Shown here piece by piece: positions 37,386 through 45,644 of a stretch of 64,000 nt of DNA. The notes below the pieces were generated by a model. That model saw only the letters and a list, made by a program, of their open reading frames with translations. It ran no database searches and was not told the DNA's origin. Position numbers and translations under genes: made by a program. How positions within the stretch are numbered: position 1 is the stretch's first letter; each line of letters starts with the position of its first letter. Origin of the DNA: Oscillospiraceae bacterium (GTDB taxonomy: Bacteria; Bacillota; Clostridia; Oscillospirales; Oscillospiraceae); NCBI GenBank assembly GCA_902765595.1, contig CACXAQ010000004.1:62001-126000 (forward strand). Reading direction: 5' to 3'.

Positions 37386-38375
37386 TTACTGCTTGCTGGC
37401 GGGGCGGTTTTTGCGAGTGGAATGACCGCGGCCGCGACGGCGGGACTGGGCGGACTTGCCCTTATAGAAATCCTGCATGTCTGTGTCTGCCTGATAGACC
37501 AGCTTGTTGGCGGTCCAGCTGCCGTTTACCGGGTCCTTGCGGAAGCGGACGCGGGAGAGATAGGCCCCATGCTCTTCACAGCTGAACAGGTTCATATAGC
37601 GCTGATCGCCCTGGTTGACCCAGCGCACTCCCTGCAGGGCTTTTCCGCAGACTGGGCAGAGAAGCCCCTCCAGCCGTTCGTCAACAAATGCGGCGGCTTT
37701 GCTCTCAAAGCCCTCATAGCTCTCATGGAGCAGTGCGTCGGGCCCGGCGTTTTCTGCGGCGGGCTTGTAGTTGGGCATCCTGGCTGCCAGGATCTTTCCC
37801 GCCTCCGGATAGAGGCGCAGACCCTCTTTCATGTCCAGAAAGGTGCTGACAAGCGCGGTATTATAGGCGTCGCCCAGAGCGTCGTGGGCAACGCGGGTCT
37901 GCTCAATGTCGAAATGCTCCATGGCGCTGGCAAGAGACTTCTGGTTCTTGTCGCCGCCGGTCTGGAGATTATAGATGAGCTGGAGGTTGATCCACCCGGC
38001 GATCCAGTCCCAATCCAGGTCATGGATGATGATGTTCTGCTCCAGGATCCCCTGGTCGTCACAGCCCCAGGTCAGGAAGGTCACGTCGTCCCCGCACCAG
38101 GCGCGAAACTGCTCCAGCGCGTCGGCAAAACCGACGCCGTGGGCCAGGCGCTCTTTATCAAAGCCGGTGATCTTTTTGACCTTATAATGCATGCGCCGGA
38201 AGTAGACGGGCTTGACGTCGATGGTGAACTCCTCGGCGGGCCGCATGTTTTCATCCAGCTTCACCGCGCCGATCTCAATGATCTCGCCGCGCAAATGGAT
38301 GGGCAATTTGTTGAAAACGGAGGACTTGGAGCTCATGGCCTGGTTCCACTCCAGATCCACCACTACGTAATTCAT
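37386..38375 (-). CDS. 3'-5' exonuclease, ERI-1/KapD-like, with zinc ribbon
   Basis: DEDDh-family exonuclease of 329 aa. The first acidic motif is YVVVDLEWNQ and the third is RVAHDALGDAYNTALV; GEIIEIGAVKLDE is typical of the KapD/ERI-1 group. Beyond the exonuclease domain a Cys-rich segment (CPVCGKALQGV...FSCEEHGAY) suggests a zinc ribbon, and the last 25 residues are Arg/Lys-rich, consistent with nucleic-acid binding. Start ATG at 38375 follows GAAGAGGAAA. Stands alone; natural substrate unknown. Confidence 0.85.
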   Translation of the reverse strand: MNYVVVDLEWNQAMSSKSSVFNKLPIHLRGEIIEIGAVKLDENMRPAEEFTIDVKPVYFRRMHYKVKKITGFDKERLAHGVGFADALEQFRAWCGDDVTFLTWGCDDQGILEQNIIIHDLDWDWIAGWINLQLIYNLQTGGDKNQKSLASAMEHFDIEQTRVAHDALGDAYNTALVSTFLDMKEGLRLYPEAGKILAARMPNYKPAAENAGPDALLHESYEGFESKAAAFVDERLEGLLCPVCGKALQGVRWVNQGDQRYMNLFSCEEHGAYLSRVRFRKDPVNGSWTANKLVYQADTDMQDFYKGKSAQSRRRGRGHSTRKNRPASKQ

Positions 38376-38470
38376 ATCGGTTTCCTCTTCAGTTCGAATT
38401 TACCGTGACAGTATAGCATATCCCCGCGCTGAATGCACGACTTTTTTTCGGAAAAGCGCAAGTTATTCTT

Positions 38471-38499
38471 TTGCATCCTGCACTTTCATATGGTATACT
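38471..38499 (+). promoter_or_regulatory. promoter of murF
   Basis: TTGCAT at 38471-38476, 17 bp, TATACT at 38494-38499, only about 20 bp before the start codon. Both hexamers and the spacing equal those of the rimP promoter. Confidence 0.75.
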
Positions 38500-38519
38500 C
38501 GCAGCATGGAGGAAGAAAC

Positions 38520-39866
38520 ATGAAGAATATGACGCTTGCTCTTGCCGCCAAAGCCTGCATCGGCAGACTTTGCGGCGTGTTTCATGAGAATACGGAACTT
38601 CGGCATGCGGTGATCGACAGCCGTGTGGTGGAACCGGGCGATCTGTTTGTAGCCTACAAGGGTGAACGGGTGGACGGTCATGACTACATCGGCGCTGCCT
38701 TTGACCGCGGCGCGGCCTGCTGTCTGGCTCAGCGTGTCCCGGAAGGGGAGACCCGGCCCATTTTGCTGGTGGACGATGTGCAGAGAGCTCTCGAGCAGAT
38801 CGCGGAGGCCTATCGTACCACGCTTTCTATCCCGCTGGTAGGCATCACCGGCAGCGTGGGGAAGACCTCAGCCAAAGAAATGATCGCCGCTGTCCTGGAG
38901 CAGCGCTTTCGGGTGCTGAAGACCGATAAGAATCTCAACAATCAGATCGGCGTCCCCATGACCATTTCCCGCATCGAGCCGGAACATGAGGCTGCCGTGG
39001 TGGAAATGGGAATTTCAGATTTCGGTGAAATGCGGGCTTTGACCCGGATCGCCCGGCCCACCATCGGCGTTTTTACCGTGATCGGGCATGCACATCTTGA
39101 ATTCCTGCATGATCGTCAGGGCGTGTTCCGCGCCAAGACCGAGATGCTGGAGAGCATGCCGGCGGACGGCGTCGTTCTGGTAAACGGAGACGACGATCTG
39201 CTGCGGGACTTGAACTGCCCCCAGAAGAAGCTGAGCTTTGGCCTTGGTGAGAACTGCGATTTTCGCGCGGAGGATCTGACGCTGGGCGAGGACGGCTGCA
39301 TGCGCTGCACGATCGTGCATGACGGGAAGAGGATCCCTGTGACCATCCCGGCCTACGGCCAGCATATGATCTATGCGGCCTTGGAAGGCGCAGCTGTGGG
39401 GACGGTATTGGGCCTTTCCCAGCGGGAGATCGCGGATGGCATCGCATCCTACGAAACTGTGGGACGGCGCTCCGCTGTTTCGGAGACCGGGAAGATCACC
39501 CTTGTAGACGACAGCTACAACGCCAATCCCGATTCAGTCAAATGCGGCATCGATTCTCTGCTGGACCTCTCCGGGCGCCGGGTCTGCATCCTGGGCGATA
39601 TGCTGGAGCTTGGACCCGGGGAAAGGGAAATGCACCGGGACGTGGGCGAATATGCTGCACGCAAGGGGATCGATCTTGTCCTGTGCAGCGGTCCGCTGGC
39701 CACAGAGATCGCCGAAGGCGCGGGGGATCGGGGAAAATGGTTCCCCAGCAGCCAGGATCTGATCGCGGCACTGCCGGAGCTGATCCATAAGGGAGACAGC
39801 GTCCTGGTCAAGGCTTCCCGCGGGATGCATTTTGAGCAGATTGCGGAGGCGCTGAAATGTCTGTGA
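38520..39866 (+). CDS. murF: UDP-MurNAc-tripeptide--D-Ala-D-Ala ligase
   Basis: Adds D-Ala-D-Ala to the peptidoglycan precursor in the cytoplasm (448 aa). Mur-ligase motifs: VIDSRVVEPGDLFVAYKGERVDGHDY, the P-loop GITGSVGKTSAKEM, KNLNNQIGVPMT, VVEMGISDFGEM and LVDDSYNANPDSV. ATG at 38520 follows GGAGGAA. It is not in a dcw cluster; ddl and murD are also scattered in this window. Confidence 0.95.
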   Translation: MKNMTLALAAKACIGRLCGVFHENTELRHAVIDSRVVEPGDLFVAYKGERVDGHDYIGAAFDRGAACCLAQRVPEGETRPILLVDDVQRALEQIAEAYRTTLSIPLVGITGSVGKTSAKEMIAAVLEQRFRVLKTDKNLNNQIGVPMTISRIEPEHEAAVVEMGISDFGEMRALTRIARPTIGVFTVIGHAHLEFLHDRQGVFRAKTEMLESMPADGVVLVNGDDDLLRDLNCPQKKLSFGLGENCDFRAEDLTLGEDGCMRCTIVHDGKRIPVTIPAYGQHMIYAALEGAAVGTVLGLSQREIADGIASYETVGRRSAVSETGKITLVDDSYNANPDSVKCGIDSLLDLSGRRVCILGDMLELGPGEREMHRDVGEYAARKGIDLVLCSGPLATEIAEGAGDRGKWFPSSQDLIAALPELIHKGDSVLVKASRGMHFEQIAEALKCL

Positions 39867-40579
39867 CGAAACCCGCCGTCCTGATCGACCTGGACAACAC
39901 GATCCTGGATTTTGACTGGGCCGAGAAACGCGCTCTGACCGCCGCTTTTCGGGAGGTGGGGATTGAGGCAGATCCGCAGCTTCTGGCTCGATATAATGCT
40001 ATCAACCGCCTGCAGTGGGAACTCTTGGAGGACGGCCTGTTGACAAGAGAGCAGGTCCTTTTACGCCGCTTTGAGATCCTGTTTGAGGAAAAAGGGATCC
40101 GGGCATCTGCCGCAGGCGTGGGGGAGCGTTATGAAGCACTGCTGGCTGACGGCTATCATTTTCTTCCCGGAGCGGAAGAGCTCCTGCAAACGATTTCCGG
40201 CAGATACAGGCTGTACCTAGCCTCCAACGGTTCTGCGTCGGTTCAGGCGGCACGTATTGCAAGCTCCGGCATCGGCAGATTCTTTGACGGAATCTTCATC
40301 TCGGAAGAATTGGGCGCTGACAAGCCGACGAAAGATTATTTCTGCAGGTGCTTTGCGAATATCCCCTCGTTTGATCCTGAGCGGGCCTTGATGGTTGGCG
40401 ACAGCCTTACATCCGATATTCGCGGGGGGATCAATGCCGGGATCCGTACCTGCTGGTATAATCCCAGCGGGCGCGCACCGGATCGGGAGATCCGCCCGGA
40501 CTATGAGATCCGTTCCCTCGGCGAGCTTCCGCCGCTGCTGGAACGTTTGTTTTATCAAGGAGAAGAGCAGGATGCTTGA
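39857..40579 (+). CDS. yjjG: HAD-family nucleotidase, YjjG-like
   Basis: Probable house-cleaning nucleotidase of the HAD superfamily (240 aa). The nucleophile motif is LIDLDNTILDFDWAEKRA. Motif II is LYLASNGSASVQ, and motif III/IV is GADKPTKDYF...MVGDSLTSDIRGGINAG. The Asn after the second Asp fits YjjG-type pyrimidine nucleotidases. Overlaps murF by 10 bp and the next gene by 8 bp. Confidence 0.87.
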   Translation: MSVTKPAVLIDLDNTILDFDWAEKRALTAAFREVGIEADPQLLARYNAINRLQWELLEDGLLTREQVLLRRFEILFEEKGIRASAAGVGERYEALLADGYHFLPGAEELLQTISGRYRLYLASNGSASVQAARIASSGIGRFFDGIFISEELGADKPTKDYFCRCFANIPSFDPERALMVGDSLTSDIRGGINAGIRTCWYNPSGRAPDREIRPDYEIRSLGELPPLLERLFYQGEEQDA

Positions 40580-41291
40580 TCTGCCCGTTTTGCGTGAATT
40601 GAATCTGTTGTCCCTGACGCTCCGGATCCTGCTTGCCGCGGTGATCGGTGGCTTTCTCGGTCTTGATCGGGAACGAAAAGGCCGCGCAGCCGGCTTTCGT
40701 ACCTACATGCTGGTTTCCATGGGCGCCGCTATCACCATGATCCTGAGCCAGTATCTGGATCTGATGCTTTCTACAGCGTGGTCAGATGCATTTGAGACGG
40801 TCGGAAGACGGACAGACGTTGTCCGCCTGGGCGCCCGGGTCATCAGCGGGATCGGTTTTCTCGGCACCGGGACCATTCTCATAACCTCCCGCAACGAGAT
40901 CCAGGGCGTGACGACCGCGTCCTGCCTGTGGGCTTCCGCCTGTATGGGCCTCGCTATTGGCGCCGGCTTCTATGAGTGTGTAATAGCAGGCTTTTTGCTG
41001 ATTGTATTTTCGATCCGGTTTCTGCCAAGACTGGAACGCTGGGTCCTTGCCAAATCGCGCAATATGAACATTTTCGTTGAGATGGACAGTGTCGTGCATC
41101 TTGGCGCGGTGATCAATCGGATGAAGGCGGGCGGACTTGTCCTTTACGATGTGGAGATCGAGAAGAGCAGGGCCGGCGGGGGAAGGCTGAGCGGGACCTT
41201 TACGGTGCGGCTCGATCAGCGTCAGCAGCATGCGGAATTGCTGGCAAAGCTCTCGTCCCTGGAAGGCGTCCTTGCGGTTGAGGAGGTGTGA
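40572..41291 (+). CDS. MgtC/SapB-family membrane protein (first paralog)
   Basis: Inner-membrane protein of 239 aa with four or five N-terminal membrane segments. It has RILLAAVIGGFLGLDRERKGRAAGFRT-type family sequence, LGARVISGIGFLGTGTILI and VTTASCLWASACMGLAIGAGFY. A soluble C-terminal ACT-like region follows. The exact role of MgtC proteins is unsettled (Mg2+ limitation, ATP synthase modulation). ATG at 40572 with GGAGAAGAGCAGG upstream, overlapping yjjG. Confidence 0.88.
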   Translation: MLDLPVLRELNLLSLTLRILLAAVIGGFLGLDRERKGRAAGFRTYMLVSMGAAITMILSQYLDLMLSTAWSDAFETVGRRTDVVRLGARVISGIGFLGTGTILITSRNEIQGVTTASCLWASACMGLAIGAGFYECVIAGFLLIVFSIRFLPRLERWVLAKSRNMNIFVEMDSVVHLGAVINRMKAGGLVLYDVEIEKSRAGGGRLSGTFTVRLDQRQQHAELLAKLSSLEGVLAVEEV

Positions 41292-41294
41292 GCG

Positions 41295-41990
41295 TTGCTG
41301 TCTATATTTGATTTTGCAAGAGAGATGACGACGCTCTCCATTGCCGTGCGTATGATAGCGGCATTTCTCTGCGGTGGCTTGATCGGCCTGGAGCGGGAAT
41401 TCAAGCGCCGAACTGCCGGCTTTCGGACCCATATCCTGATCGCTCTCGGCGCGTGTATCGCTATTCTGACAAATCTGTATCTGTACCAGGCCATGCATCT
41501 GTATACCGACATTTCCCGACTGGGGGCACAGGTGATCGCGGGGATCGGCTTTATCGGGGCCGGTACCATTATTGTCACCAAACGGCGCCGGGTAAAGGGC
41601 CTGACCACCGCGGCCGGGCTATGGACGGCTGCGATCATCGGTCTTGCCTGCGGCGCGGGCTTTCTGGAATGCGCTATCCTTGCAACAGCCATGGTCCTGC
41701 TGGCGGAGATGCTTCTGGTACGACTGGAATATGCGCTGAACACAAAGGCTGACGACGCACGTTTTTATTTGGAATACGCAAAGGCAGAAACCATGGAGGA
41801 GATCCTGCGTCTGCTTCGTGAGAAAAAGTTTACCGTTTCGGATCTGGAGATCACGCGCAGTTCCGGAGAAGAAAATGTTCCTCGCTTCTGCGCCATGCTC
41901 GCCGTTAAGGCGACCCGAAAAAAGCTGGACGAAGAGTTCACGCAAAGCCTGAATGAGTTGGACGACGTGATTCAAGTCGAAGAGATATAA
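41295..41990 (+). CDS. MgtC/SapB-family membrane protein (second paralog)
   Basis: Second MgtC-like protein (231 aa) directly after the first. IAAFLCGGLIGLEREFKRRTAGFRTHILIALGACI-type residues, RLGAQVIAGIGFIGAGTII and VKGLTTAAGLWTAAIIGLACGAGF are conserved between the pair; the C-terminal halves differ. I chose the TTG at 41295 because a perfect AGGAGGTG lies 5-6 bp upstream; an ATG at 41325 is weaker. Tandem paralogs suggest a hetero-oligomer or divided roles. Confidence 0.88.
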   Translation: MLSIFDFAREMTTLSIAVRMIAAFLCGGLIGLEREFKRRTAGFRTHILIALGACIAILTNLYLYQAMHLYTDISRLGAQVIAGIGFIGAGTIIVTKRRRVKGLTTAAGLWTAAIIGLACGAGFLECAILATAMVLLAEMLLVRLEYALNTKADDARFYLEYAKAETMEEILRLLREKKFTVSDLEITRSSGEENVPRFCAMLAVKATRKKLDEEFTQSLNELDDVIQVEEI

Positions 41991-41992
41991 AA

Positions 41993-42033
41993 GAACTGCC
42001 TGGCTGCGCTTGAAAGAGCGCACCAGGCAGTTC
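41993..42033. terminator. long terminator hairpin between mgtC2 and bofA
   Basis: GAACTGCCTGG (41993-42003) pairs with CCAGGCAGTTC (42023-42033). Inside it TGCGCT pairs with AGCGCA. It separates two convergent genes. Confidence 0.8.
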
Positions 42034-42037
42034 CTAT

Positions 42038-42304
42038 TTACGCAATGAAGTATTTATACAGTGCAAGAATGACTACTCCGGGGATGCCGCCAAATCCGGC
42101 AATGATGCAGTTGAGCAAATTCAACTCCAGATGATAGCTTTCACTGCCGAAAAAGAAATCGATGACGAACAGCAGCACGAATCCGAATGCCGCGTGGATC
42201 ACCAGCTTCAGGATCTTGCCAAGGGGCTTCATGAGGAGAATGACCAGAATCACGATCAGGACGATCGTAACACCCGACAGGGCGGGAAAAGTAAAACCTT
42301 GCAT
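42038..42304 (-). CDS. bofA: pro-sigma-K processing inhibitor BofA family
   Basis: Small membrane protein (88 aa) with two or three hydrophobic segments (VTIVLIVILVILLM, AAFGFVLLFVIDFFF, IAGFGGIPGVVILALYKYF). The C-terminal GGIPGVVILALYK is typical of BofA, which holds the SpoIVFB protease inactive until the forespore signal. Start ATG at 42304 follows AAAGGAG. The presence of sigK in the same window makes this assignment coherent. Confidence 0.87.
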   Translation of the reverse strand: MQGFTFPALSGVTIVLIVILVILLMKPLGKILKLVIHAAFGFVLLFVIDFFFGSESYHLELNLLNCIIAGFGGIPGVVILALYKYFIA

Positions 42305-42375
42305 AGGAACTCCTTTATGGGTTTAGGCAAAATATACCGGATTGAAGAAGAGCATCTTCGCATATACTACGCTTG

Positions 42376-42530
42376 GACTTTTTCCGACGGCGAGAGAGAT
42401 AGAAGCCGGATGTGAGGCTCTGTAGTTGAGTATAGAGATACATCCAAAACCGGAAAAAGTCAAGTGATATGAGAGTTTTTCCGGTCGGAAAAATATCATT
42501 CGCGGGCGGGGCGCAGTGCGCCCCGCTTTC
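42376..42530. repeat. inverted-repeat region upstream of bofA
   Basis: This is part of the 584 bp gap between bofA and the tRNAs. A 10 bp inverted repeat (GACTTTTTCC at 42376-42385, GGAAAAAGTC at about 42452-42461) spans 85 bp. Next come TTTTTCCG/CGGAAAAA arms and a perfect 10 bp GCGGGGCGCA/TGCGCCCCGC palindrome (42506-42526). I see no gene here. Confidence 0.5.
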
Positions 42531-42692
42531 TGCATTTTTGTTAAGGCTTTTTGGGGTGTGAGCGAGATGGAAGGGAATGACCCTCTTGATCCGAACCGAC
42601 GTACACGTCTGCATGAGCGGGCTGGGGAGGGGGATCGGTTATTTCCTCCCAAGAGATTAAGCGAAGCGGATCAACGCCCGCCGCAGGCGGAC

Positions 42693-42737
42693 CACCAGAA
42701 AAGGGGAAATCCTGTCCGGATTTCCCCTTTTCTGGTG
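42693..42737. repeat. 20 bp perfect hairpin
   Basis: CACCAGAAAAGGGGAAATCC (42693-42712) pairs perfectly with 42718-42737 around TGTCC. There is no T-tract on either side, and no coding neighbour within 250 bp on the plus strand. It may be a mobile-element relic. Confidence 0.7.
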
Positions 42738-42769
42738 CACCGGCCGAATCTATATCCGAACCGGTATCC

Positions 42770-42888
42770 AAATCGAAGCCCAGCGAAGCGAGTTCGATTT
42801 GGGAAAGGAAGAAGGACGCTGTGGATGTGCAGTTGTCGCGGCTCTTACGCAAACCGCAGAAATGAAACGGAACAGTGTTCTTCTGACG
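42770..42888. repeat. diverged copy of the nusA-ylxR repeat beside tRNA-Leu
   Basis: Aligns with the unit at 30044-30158. Shared parts are AAATCnAAGCCCA-CGAAG, the partner arm, AGGAAGAAGGA, GCAGTT and the end TTCTTCTGACG. The stem has changed from AAATCAAA/TTTGATTT to AAATCGAA/TTCGATTT, a compensatory pair. It ends at the base next to the encoded CCA of tRNA-Leu. Confidence 0.7.
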
Positions 42889-42971
42889 TGGTGCGGGCAA
42901 CAGGACTCGAACCTGCACGGTTTCCCACTGGAACCTAAATCCAGCGTGTCTGCCAATTCCACCATGCCCGC
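42889..42971 (-). tRNA. tRNA-Leu (anticodon UAG)
   Basis: The minus strand reads from GCGGGCA to GCCCGC-A-CCA, 83 nt. The anticodon stem CTGGA/TCCAG encloses TTTAGGT, giving UAG. A long variable arm (TGGGAAACCGT) and T-loop GGTTCGAGTCC are present. The CCA end is encoded. Confidence 0.95.
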
Positions 42972-42976
42972 CTATG

Positions 42977-43008
42977 AAAAAAACCCATTGCAAAAGCAAC
43001 AGGTTTTT
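42977..43008 (-). terminator. terminator after tRNA-Gly
   Basis: On the minus strand AAACC...GGGTTT with inner TTGC-TTTT-GCAA, followed by seven T (42983-42977). It lies between the two tRNA genes. Confidence 0.65.
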
Positions 43009-43010
43009 GT

Positions 43011-43086
43011 TGGAGCGGGCAACGAGGCTCGAACTCGCTACCTCCACCTTGGCAAGGTGGCGCTCTACCGGATGAGCTATGCCCGC
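43011..43086 (-). tRNA. tRNA-Gly (anticodon GCC)
   Basis: 76 nt on the minus strand. Acceptor GCGGGCA pairs with TGCCCGC. The anticodon stem CCACC/GGTGG encloses TTGCCAA (GCC), and the T-arm is GAGTTCGAGCCTC. CCA is encoded. Confidence 0.96.
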
Positions 43087-43099
43087 ATCGGCAAGGGGT

Positions 43100-43127
43100 A
43101 GTTTACCACAAATCCTAAATTTGTCAA
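43100..43127 (-). promoter_or_regulatory. promoter of the tRNA-Gly gene
   Basis: Minus-strand TTGACA (43127-43122), 16 bp spacer, TAAACT (43105-43100), 14 bp before the mature tRNA 5' end. Confidence 0.65.
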
Positions 43128-43182
43128 GAAGTATTTTTAAATCCTAACCTTGAACGCGGAACAGAGTGACAAAAGAAAAAAC

Positions 43183-43211
43183 TTGGCAAAAGGCAAGACA
43201 GGTGGTATGCT
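43183..43211 (+). promoter_or_regulatory. promoter and operator-like palindrome of ddl
   Basis: TTGGCA at 43183-43188, 17 bp, TATGCT at 43206-43211. The inverted repeat CTAACA-TACAG-TGTTAG overlaps the end of the -10 box and the likely start point (43210-43226), so a repressor site or an RNA hairpin is possible. Confidence 0.55.
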
Positions 43212-43242
43212 AACATACAGTGTTAGGAAAGAAGGGACTGTA

Positions 43243-44301
43243 TTGAAAATTGTTGTCCTGGGGGGCGGCATCAGCACCGAGCGACAGGTTTCGCTTGTGT
43301 CCGCCACTTCGGTTTGCAAAGCACTGAGGAGCCTTGGCCATCAGGCTGTATTTGTGGATCTGTTTCTCGGCCTGGAGGACTATGACGGCCCTCTGGAGTC
43401 TATCTTCGACATTCCCGACGGACGCTGCGGCCAGGTCGCCATTGAAAAGCAGGCGCCGGACCTTGCCGCGGTGATCGCGTCGCGAAAGGATCAGAGCGCA
43501 TCCCGCCTGGGTAAGAACGTGCTGGAGGCCTGCAGACTTGCCGATTGCGTTTTCCTGGGCCTGCATGGTGCCGACGGCGAGGACGGAAAGATCCAGGCCG
43601 CGTTGGACCTCTTGGGCGTTCCCTACACCGGCTCAGGGCCGCTGGGGAGCGCGATGGCCATGGATAAGGCCGTTGCCAAGCGGATCATGGAAAGCTGCGG
43701 CGTGAGAACGCCGGCCTGGCGGGAGCTGCGCTATACAGCGGAGGAAATCCCTGCCCTGGCGGAAAGCCTTCCGGTGCCCTGCGCGGTAAAGGTGGTTGGA
43801 GGCGGTTCCTCCATCGGCGTGGCCTTGCCGGAGACGCGAGAGGAGCTTCTCGACGCGCTGCAGGAGATCCTGCATTACGGAGACCGTATCGTTGTGGAAG
43901 AAAAAATACATGGCCGTGAGCTGACAGTGCCCGTGCTTGACGGAAAGGCCCTCAGCCCTATTGAGATCGTGCCCCCGGAGGGGAAGGACTTCGACTATGT
44001 CTCCAAATATCAGAGCGGGTCTGAAGGCGCTCGGGAAATATGCCCCGCGCCGATCACGGAAGCAGAGCGGAAGCTGATTTCGGATGCCGCGTTACAAATC
44101 CATGGGGCGCTGGGTCTCTCCGTCTATTCCCGTACGGATTTCATCCTGGATCGGGAGGGGAGAGCCTGGTGCCTGGAGGTCAACACCCTGCCGGGGATGA
44201 CCCCGAACAGCCTGATCCCCAAGGCGGCTGCCGTCGCGGGGATGAATTATGCTGAACTTTGCGAGAAGATCGTATTATTGAGCCTGAAAGTCCAGCGGTA
44301 A
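43243..44301 (+). CDS. ddl: D-alanine--D-alanine ligase
   Basis: ATP-grasp ligase that makes the D-Ala-D-Ala used by MurF (352 aa). Motifs: VLGGGISTERQVSLVSA, FLGLHGADGEDGKIQAALDLLGVPYTGSG-type residues, KVVGGGSSIGVAL and LEVNTLPGMTPNSL. The start is TTG at 43243 with GAAGGGA upstream; in-frame ATGs further upstream precede the promoter. This isolated gene can be lost to VanX-type systems elsewhere, but is intact here. Confidence 0.94.
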   Translation: MKIVVLGGGISTERQVSLVSATSVCKALRSLGHQAVFVDLFLGLEDYDGPLESIFDIPDGRCGQVAIEKQAPDLAAVIASRKDQSASRLGKNVLEACRLADCVFLGLHGADGEDGKIQAALDLLGVPYTGSGPLGSAMAMDKAVAKRIMESCGVRTPAWRELRYTAEEIPALAESLPVPCAVKVVGGGSSIGVALPETREELLDALQEILHYGDRIVVEEKIHGRELTVPVLDGKALSPIEIVPPEGKDFDYVSKYQSGSEGAREICPAPITEAERKLISDAALQIHGALGLSVYSRTDFILDREGRAWCLEVNTLPGMTPNSLIPKAAAVAGMNYAELCEKIVLLSLKVQR

Positions 44302-44389
44302 AAGGTCTTCTTGTTCACAGATTCTTGATGTTTTGGCTTCTGATTATGATAAAATAACATGCAAGAAACCAAAGAGTTCAGGTGAGATT

Positions 44390-44794
44390 ATGAGAGAAAG
44401 ACTGTTACAATTCATGGCCGGGCGTAACGGCAACGATGCATTGAACCGCTTCCTCATTGCGGCGGATCTGGTGCTGCTTTTGCTTTCCGTGCTTTTTACC
44501 AAGAGCCTGGGACGGCTTCTCTATCCGCTTTTTCTCATTTTGCTGGTCCTGACTTATTATCGCATGTTTTCCCGCAACCTGTATAAGCGTCAGCGTGAAA
44601 ACGCCTGGTATTATCAGCAGCGCAGCCGCTTTCTTGGGTCTCTGCGCCTGGTCAAAGAACGGTGGGTCCAGCGCAAAGACTACCGCTTTTTTGCGTGTCC
44701 CTCCTGTAAAACCGTGCTGCGTGTCCCGCGCGGACGTGGCAGGATCAAGATCGTATGCCGGAAGTGCGGCACCTCTTTTGTGAGGAAATCCTGA
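44390..44794 (+). CDS. membrane protein with C-terminal zinc ribbon
   Basis: I do not recognise a named family. It is a 134 aa protein with a hairpin of two membrane segments (about residues 21-36 and 43-58), a basic cytoplasmic linker (MFSRNLYKRQREN), and a zinc ribbon CPSCKTVLRVPRGRGRIKIVCRKCG. Start at 44390 follows GGTGAG. It lies 1 bp before a DUF5685 gene and two genes before a J-domain gene, so the three probably form one operon. Confidence 0.7.
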   Translation: MRERLLQFMAGRNGNDALNRFLIAADLVLLLLSVLFTKSLGRLLYPLFLILLVLTYYRMFSRNLYKRQRENAWYYQQRSRFLGSLRLVKERWVQRKDYRFFACPSCKTVLRVPRGRGRIKIVCRKCGTSFVRKS

Positions 44795-44795
44795 A

Positions 44796-45644
44796 ATGTT
44801 TGGCTACCTCTCGGCCGAAACTCGATTGCTGACACAAAATGAGCTCGACCGGTATAAAGCCTGCTATTGCGGGCTGTGCCGCTGCCTGCGGGAGCGCCAT
44901 GGCGGCCTCGCAAGACTGACGCTGAACTACGACATGTGCTTTCTGGTCCTGCTGCTTCAGTCCCTATACGAACCGAAGGAGAGCAGCGGTGAGGACACCT
45001 GCCTCCCGCATCCCATCCGGCCCAGGGCCTGGCAGAGCAGCGCCTGCACAGCATATGGGGCGGATATGAACATCGTCCTGGCCTATTACAAGTGTCTGGA
45101 TGACTGGGAGGACGACGGAAGCCTTCGTGCTTTGACGGAAGCAAGTTTCCTGCGCCGCGCTTTTGAGCGCGTCTGTGCCGACTATCCCAGGCAATGCGAG
45201 GCGATCCGTCGGGGAATGGCCGAATTAAGCCGTCTTGAGCGGGAAAATGTCGAAGATCCGGACGCCGCCGCTGCTGCCTTTGGCAGCTTGATGGGGGAGT
45301 TGTTCGTTTGGCGGGAGGACCGTTGGAATGAGACTCTTCGCGCCATGGGTGACGCTCTGGGCCGCTTCCTTTACGTGATGGATGCCTGCATGGATCTGGA
45401 TTCGGACACAGTACGCAACCGCTATAATCCGTTTCGACGTTTTTATGGGCTGCCGGATAATGAGCCGCGTTTTCGAGCTGCGCTCAAAATGCTGCTGGGG
45501 GACTGTATGCGTGCCTTCGACCGGCTCCCGCTGGTACAGGATGCATCTCTGCTGAAAAATATCCTCTGTGCCGGTTTGTGGGCACAGTTTGATCGAAAGT
45601 TTTTGGGGAAGAAGGATTCCACCGATGGTACAGGACCCGTATAA
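44796..45644 (+). CDS. DUF5685-family protein
   Basis: Largely helical protein of 282 aa. The N-terminus is Cys-rich ([18 protein letters not shown]), which could bind a metal. Acidic motifs [11 protein letters not shown] and [19 protein letters not shown] recall the aspartate-rich helices of isoprenoid-synthase folds, but that is only a resemblance. I assign DUF5685 from the pattern; function unknown. Its 3' end overlaps the J-domain gene by 20 bp. Confidence 0.65.
   Translation: MFGYLSAETRLLTQNELDRYKACYCGLCRCLRERHGGLARLTLNYDMCFLVLLLQSLYEPKESSGEDTCLPHPIRPRAWQSSACTAYGADMNIVLAYYKCLDDWEDDGSLRALTEASFLRRAFERVCADYPRQCEAIRRGMAELSRLERENVEDPDAAAAAFGSLMGELFVWREDRWNETLRAMGDALGRFLYVMDACMDLDSDTVRNRYNPFRRFYGLPDNEPRFRAALKMLLGDCMRAFDRLPLVQDASLLKNILCAGLWAQFDRKFLGKKDSTDGTGPV

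Noticed and set aside
42516..43047. Open frames on both strands across the tRNA-Leu gene, giving peptides such as ATGLEPARFPTGT
   Set aside because: They run through the tRNA and hairpin repeats. This peptide pattern is a well-known artefact of translating tRNA sequence.
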